Source: GCA-2688105 sp964499445
Lineage (GTDB): Bacteria; Chloroflexota; Dehalococcoidia; Dehalococcoidales; GCA-2688105
Assembly: GCA_964499445.1 (NCBI GenBank)
Contig: CAZCLE010000040.1
Location: forward strand, 1-8,843
Length of the DNA stretch: 8,843 bases
Direction of reading: 5' to 3'
Numbering within the stretch: the first letter of the stretch is position 1; every line of letters starts with the position of its first letter. The notes below the pieces were generated by a model. It was not told the DNA's origin. It saw nothing but the letters and a program-made list of their open reading frames with translations, and searched no databases. The position numbers and the translations under genes are program-made. This document shows positions 5,822-8,843 of this stretch, piece by piece.

Positions 5822-7324
5822 ATGCAAGACATTCTTGCCCGGGAGTTTCAGCCCAAAAGGATAATTGATAATCCCTCCGAGGAGAAACTCAGAGAGTGGT
5901 CTCTGGAGCAGGGAGGAGTTATCACCGAGTTTGGTAATCTTTCGGTGATTACCGCGGTGCGGAATCGGATTGCCAAGTTCACCGAGGTGGTGATGGGTGA
6001 GCTTGACGAGGAAGACAGCCAACTGGTGCACGAGGTTTTGAATTATTTAAGGGGCAAAGAAATGATACGGCTCGACCGGGTAATGTGTCATAATCCGGAC
6101 TTCAAGACAAACTGCCGCCTGTATGTTACTGCCGACTATCCCCGGTTACCATTAATGTGGGGTAATACCCTATTCCCCTCAGAGGGTGGCGAGCCTGACT
6201 TCACCGCCATTGATATCCCCGAGTGGCCGGAAAAGAAGACCCTCGTCTTTCCCGAGTCGGGTCTGACGCTGATTATGGGCAGCGACTACAAGGGTGAGGT
6301 TAAAAAGGCAATGCTTCGCCAGATAATGTACTGGGCTAAGAAAAGGGGCAATCTTGGACTCCACGCCGCCAGCAAGATTATACGGGTGCTCAGAGACGGA
6401 CAATTGAGAGACTTTGGCGTTATCCTCTTTGGTCTCAGTGGCACCGGAAAGACATCATTATCCTGCCATTCTCACTGGTTGCGTCCCCCAGAGAGGGTGG
6501 TGATTCGCCAGGATGATGTGGTAATACTGAGGTCTGATGGCAGTGCCATAGGCACTGAGGAGTCCTTCTATCTGAAGACGGACGGTCTGGAACCCGGCAT
6601 GCAACCTCTTCTCTATGCCGCGGCGATAAGCCCTCGGTCTATACTGGAGAATGTCGCCGTTGACCCGGAAACAGGCAAGGTGGATTTCTTTGATACCACA
6701 CTAACCTCCAACGGTCGGGCAATGGTAAAAAGACATGATATCGCCTTTACCGACAGCGAGATTGACCTGGGAAAGACTGACTTCGTCTGCTTTATTACCC
6801 GGCGTCAGGATATCCTGCCCCCGGTAGTGCGCCTTACTCCAGAATGGGGAGCGGCTGCCTTTATGCTGGGCGAGTCGGTGGAGACCTCGGCCGGTGACCC
6901 GGCAGAGGCAGGTAAACCGCGGAGAGTCGTTGGCACCAATCCCTTCATCGTGGGTTCAGAAGAGGATGAGGGAAATATCTTTCTCAGCATCCTGAGGAAT
7001 AATCCTGGCATCCAGTGCTTCATTCTGAACACGGGAAAGGTAGGCGGAATAGATAGAGGGCAAAAGATAACGGTTCGGGACTCGGTGAAGATAATAGAAA
7101 TGATAGCCCGTGATAAGATTGTATGGGAGAAGGACGAGTTCTGGGGCTATGAGGTGCCTATTCAAATTCCCGGCGTAGCGCTGAAGCGGTTTGACCTGAG
7201 CAATTACTACCCTGAAGAGCAGATACAGCAGATATCGGAGGATTTAAAGCAGGAAAGGCTGGAATGGCTTGCCCAGTTTAAGCGATTGGACAGAGATATT
7301 GTCAACGCCCTAAGACCGGGGTAA
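5822..7324 (+). CDS. pckA: divergent ATP-type phosphoenolpyruvate carboxykinase
   Basis: PEP carboxykinase interconverts oxaloacetate plus ATP with PEP, CO2 and ADP, linking the C4 acids to gluconeogenesis. The 500-residue protein carries the PEPCK P-loop GLSGTGKT (204-211) and likely equivalents of the catalytic residues: Arg47, Tyr156, Lys162, His181, Asp231/232 and Arg299. The Tyr-x5-Lys and Lys-to-His (19) spacings match E. coli PEPCK from memory. LPPVVRLTPE (332-341) and the C-terminal NTGKVGG (403-409) are also PEPCK-like. Several signature stretches differ: RQDDVVIL replaces the GDDEHGW type, TSNGR replaces ENTR, and NTGK replaces NTGW. Fold and family are secure; the exact substrate or nucleotide is less so. 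ATG 5822 has GGAGAGG four bases upstream, and TTG 5807 is an unlikely alternative. The stop coincides with the break in the DUF362 remnant on the other strand. Confidence 0.82.
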   Translation: MQDILAREFQPKRIIDNPSEEKLREWSLEQGGVITEFGNLSVITAVRNRIAKFTEVVMGELDEEDSQLVHEVLNYLRGKEMIRLDRVMCHNPDFKTNCRLYVTADYPRLPLMWGNTLFPSEGGEPDFTAIDIPEWPEKKTLVFPESGLTLIMGSDYKGEVKKAMLRQIMYWAKKRGNLGLHAASKIIRVLRDGQLRDFGVILFGLSGTGKTSLSCHSHWLRPPERVVIRQDDVVILRSDGSAIGTEESFYLKTDGLEPGMQPLLYAAAISPRSILENVAVDPETGKVDFFDTTLTSNGRAMVKRHDIAFTDSEIDLGKTDFVCFITRRQDILPPVVRLTPEWGAAAFMLGESVETSAGDPAEAGKPRRVVGTNPFIVGSEEDEGNIFLSILRNNPGIQCFILNTGKVGGIDRGQKITVRDSVKIIEMIARDKIVWEKDEFWGYEVPIQIPGVALKRFDLSNYYPEEQIQQISEDLKQERLEWLAQFKRLDRDIVNALRPG

Positions 7325-7539
7325 GCCACAGTGGTGTCAAACAAAAACGGTTCCGCTCCTATATCCTTGAGCCTGTATGCTGTCAACTTTACCATGGAGG
7401 GGGAAATGTAGTACCGGTTACCTGGCTCCCCCATATGAAGCTTTATTGGAACCCTCGCCCCTCTAAAGTCCTCGATACCAAGGATGTCGAGAGCACTTAG
7501 GAGTTTCTCTACCTCAGTGAAGAAATAGACCTCAGTCAT
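7309..7539 (-). pseudogene. truncated DUF362 protein gene (N-terminal fragment)
   Basis: The minus strand encodes about 75 residues matching the start of DUF362 proteins, which are usually 300-400 residues and often carry iron-sulfur clusters. It opens with MTEVYFFTEVEKLL, then VPIKLHMGEPGNRYYISP (family pattern: I-K-x-H-x-G-E-x-G-N), then KDIGAEPFLFDTTVAYPGLR (family pattern: G-x-x-P-F-x-x-D-T near residue 65). Recognisable homology stops at about 7309-7323. The frame stays open to 7207, but there it only reads the antisense of pckA (low-complexity SSLSCFKSSDICCICSSG). The cluster-binding and C-terminal parts are missing. ATG 7539 has only a weak GGGG site; a TTG at 7608 is also in frame. 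It lies 72 bases after the hydrolase stop. Most likely a deletion remnant; a short expressed protein is possible. Confidence 0.65.
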
Positions 7540-7611
7540 AACAGCCCCATTATCAACCTGTGGACTCCGGTTTGCAACCTTTGCCAACCCCCTTTTTCTG
7601 CAGCTCAAGTT

Positions 7612-8427
7612 TCAGGGTTCAAACTCCCCGGAGATAAATGCATTCAAGCCTTCTTCATAACGCTTGCCTGAGGTGATGAATCCCTCATTGTGGGTGCCGG
7701 TGATTTCAAGGAATTTCTTCGGCTCCCTCGCCACCTCAAATAGTCGCCGCCCGTGGCTAAAGGGCATTATTTCATCATCGCGGCTGTGGACAATCAGAAC
7801 CGGGCAGTTTACTCTACTAAGGTGCTCTGCCGTATGGTATTCAAACCGCAACAGCAGGCGAACCGGAAGGTAGGAATATAATGTGGCAGCAATATCACCA
7901 AGAGAGGTGAATGTTGACTCGACGATAAGCGCCCCCGGTGTGTGGCTCTGGGCAAGCCACGAGACAATGGCTCCCCCGAGCGACCGACCGAAAACAATTA
8001 TCTCGGTTGGAGCCAGTTGACGTTCCTCAGTTAGATATCGCCACGCCGCCTCGGCATCGTCATATGTGCCCGGCTCGGTGGGCTTTCCCTCGCTCTGGCC
8101 ATAACCCCGGTAGTCGAAGATAAAAACATCTAGTTCAAGTTGATGAAATATTTGAATGGACTCCAACCGGTGCGATATGTTGCCTGCGTTACCATGACAA
8201 AATAGAATCACACCTCTAGCGCTGTCGCCGGGAATGAACCAACCGGAGAGTCTCACTCCGTCCGCAGTTTCAAAATAGACGCTCTCGAACTGCAGCCCAA
8301 TCCTGCCAGGGTCCGCTGAAAGAGTGCGGTCGGGATAGTAAATATAATGGGACTGAAAAAGATAGAAGAGGGCGACAAACACGACAAAGACGCTAATAAC
8401 AATGATAAGAATCCGGATGCCTAACAT
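7612..8427 (-). CDS. membrane-anchored alpha/beta hydrolase
   Basis: This is a 271-residue serine hydrolase of the BEM46/ABHD13-like group; the substrate is unknown. An N-terminal hydrophobic segment (about residues 4-24, ILIIVISVFVVFVALFYLF) should anchor it with the catalytic domain outside or at the membrane face. The oxyanion-hole motif is CHGNAGN (77-83). The nucleophile elbow is GRSLGG with Ser149. The acid is Asp217 or Asp218 in HSRDDEIMPF, and the base is His246 in GTHNEGF. I chose ATG 8427 because GGAGAGG (8435-8441) lies seven bases upstream. The in-frame ATGs at 8496 and 8472 lack good ribosome sites. The open frame beyond 8517 only reads through two tRNA genes. The gene may be read from the tRNA promoter or from a weak one at 8428-8516, where I see no convincing boxes. 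Confidence 0.87.
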   Translation of the reverse strand: MLGIRILIIVISVFVVFVALFYLFQSHYIYYPDRTLSADPGRIGLQFESVYFETADGVRLSGWFIPGDSARGVILFCHGNAGNISHRLESIQIFHQLELDVFIFDYRGYGQSEGKPTEPGTYDDAEAAWRYLTEERQLAPTEIIVFGRSLGGAIVSWLAQSHTPGALIVESTFTSLGDIAATLYSYLPVRLLLRFEYHTAEHLSRVNCPVLIVHSRDDEIMPFSHGRRLFEVAREPKKFLEITGTHNEGFITSGKRYEEGLNAFISGEFEP

Positions 8428-8516
8428 GAGAAGACCTCTCCATTTTACTAAACTCCGCCCACGAGATTTCATTGGTGCGCCTGGATAGTTATCCATTTGG
8501 AGTTTGGGAGCAGGCA

Positions 8517-8589
8517 CGCGCCTAGAAGGATTCGAACCCACGACCCTCGGTTCCGAAGACCGATGCTCTGTCCGCTGAGCTATAGGCGC
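8517..8589 (-). tRNA. tRNA-Arg (anticodon UCG)
   Basis: A complete 73-base cloverleaf folds: acceptor GCGCCTA/TAGGCGC, D-arm GCTC/GAGC, anticodon stem TCGGT/ACCGA around CTTCGGA (anticodon TCG, reading CGA), 5-base variable loop and TTCGAAT T-loop. The T-stem GTGGG/CCTTC has a T-T mismatch and a G-T pair. The 3' CCA is not encoded; the discriminator base is G. It lies eight bases after tRNA-His and is probably cotranscribed with it. Confidence 0.93.
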
Positions 8590-8597
8590 AAAAAGGG

Positions 8598-8675
8598 TGG
8601 GGTGAGTGGAGGGATTCGAACCCTCGTTCTCCAGGGCCACAACCTGGCGCCTTAAACCACTAGGCGACACCCACC
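8598..8675 (-). tRNA. tRNA-His (anticodon GUG)
   Basis: A complete cloverleaf folds: acceptor GTGGGTG/CACTCAC with one G-T pair, D-stem GCC/GGC, anticodon stem CCAGG/CCTGG around TTGTGGC (anticodon GTG), and T-stem GAGGG/CCCTC. The hallmark extra G(-1) is at 8675, opposite the C discriminator at 8601. Unlike the neighbouring tRNA-Arg, CCA is encoded (8598-8600). Confidence 0.95.
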
Positions 8676-8687
8676 ATAAGTATAGAT

Positions 8688-8716
8688 ATTATAGCTAAAA
8701 ACCATTACCCTTTCAA
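8688..8716 (-). promoter_or_regulatory. strong sigma70-type promoter for the tRNA-His/tRNA-Arg unit
   Basis: On the minus strand TTGAAA (8711-8716) and a perfect TATAAT (8688-8693) are exactly 17 bases apart. The transcript start near 8681 is only about six bases before the tRNA-His 5' end. This is the best promoter in the window. Confidence 0.75.
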
Positions 8717-8730
8717 CCTGTTGAGCCAAA

Positions 8731-8762
8731 CACTACTTGTGGGCTACACTACTTGCGGGCTA
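8731..8762. repeat. 16-bp tandem duplication over the mutS2 stop codon
   Basis: Two adjacent copies of CACTACTTGYGGGCTA (8731-8746 and 8747-8762) differ at one base. The second contains the last mutS2 codons and stop on the minus strand; the first lies in the untranslated region. It looks like a recent slippage or duplication event. Confidence 0.85.
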
Positions 8763-8843
8763 GCTGTACTATAGTAACCCCGGCGCCCCCCTCTCCGTAG
8801 CCAGCCAGTCGGTATGATTCTACCAGAGGGTGGCCAGCGAGCT
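8749..8843 (-). CDS. mutS2: MutS2 C-terminal end (Smr domain), partial at right edge
   Basis: Only the last 30 codons are in the window. They read LAGHPLVESYRLAGYGEGG then AGVTIVQLARK and a TAG stop. This matches the end of the Smr nuclease domain of MutS2: an H-P-x-V strand, a G-G-x-G-x-T loop, then a V-x-L ending. MutS2 binds branched DNA or acts on collided ribosomes, depending on the species; which applies here cannot be told. The motif would also fit another Smr-ending protein, so the MutS2 name is likely but not certain. It ends 74 bases before tRNA-His, with no terminator hairpin visible between them. Confidence 0.72.
   Translation of the reverse strand, partial: LAGHPLVESYRLAGYGEGGAGVTIVQLARK

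Noticed and set aside
7207..7608. A complete 133-residue protein for the DUF362 region
   Set aside because: Its last third is only the antisense of pckA with low-complexity Ser/Cys content, and DUF362 proteins are normally three times longer.
8428..8670. In-frame extension of the alpha/beta hydrolase by 81 residues to 8670
   Set aside because: It translates straight through both tRNA genes, and the strong ribosome site GGAGAGG is in front of ATG 8427, right at the start of the membrane segment.
1..8843. Mobile element, phage, CRISPR or defence module
   Set aside because: No transposase, integrase, terminal inverted repeats, regularly spaced repeats or known defence domains are seen. The tRNA genes carry no partial duplicate that would mark an attachment site within the window.

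Overview
The window looks like ordinary bacterial chromosome, roughly half G+C. Genes are densely packed on both strands, and two tRNA genes lie near the right end. No transposase, integrase, phage gene, CRISPR array or toxin/defence module was seen. The gene types (a C_GCAxxG_C_C redox protein, a DUF362 remnant, a divergent PEP carboxykinase, an MtaB-type methylthiotransferase) would suit an anaerobic lineage such as Chloroflexota/Dehalococcoidia. That placement is inference from gene style, not a database match.

Left part (1-3352, minus strand): four genes read leftwards from a promoter near 3428-3458. They are a cysteine-rich C_GCAxxG_C_C family protein, an unrecognised 120-residue protein, the fatty-acid condensing enzyme FabF (KAS II), and the single-strand exonuclease RecJ, which runs off the left edge. 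fabF and recJ are 2 bases apart, and recJ probably starts at TTG with its ribosome binding site inside the end of fabF. Two hairpins mark the junctions of this likely operon.

Middle (3479-5718): a consensus-like promoter back to back with the leftward one drives an MtaB-like radical SAM tRNA methylthiotransferase on the plus strand. Converging on it from the right are a GNAT acetyltransferase gene and a small membrane-anchored DUF5808-like gene. The 3' end of the small gene carries a decayed copy of the acetyltransferase's 3' end, a trace of an old duplication.

Right part (5719-8843): a divergent ATP-type PEP carboxykinase reads rightwards. Its stop codon sits at the break point of a truncated DUF362 gene on the other strand. 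Next come a membrane-anchored alpha/beta hydrolase, tRNA-Arg(UCG) and tRNA-His(GUG), all on the minus strand, with a clear promoter ahead of the tRNAs. The last 30 codons of mutS2 lie at the right edge, with a 16-bp tandem duplication over the stop codon.

Most genes are housekeeping and do not form a single pathway. I found no convincing new multi-gene system. The most useful leads are the two gene remnants, the divergent PEP carboxykinase, the regulatory DNA between divergent genes, and the unrecognised gene upstream of fabF.
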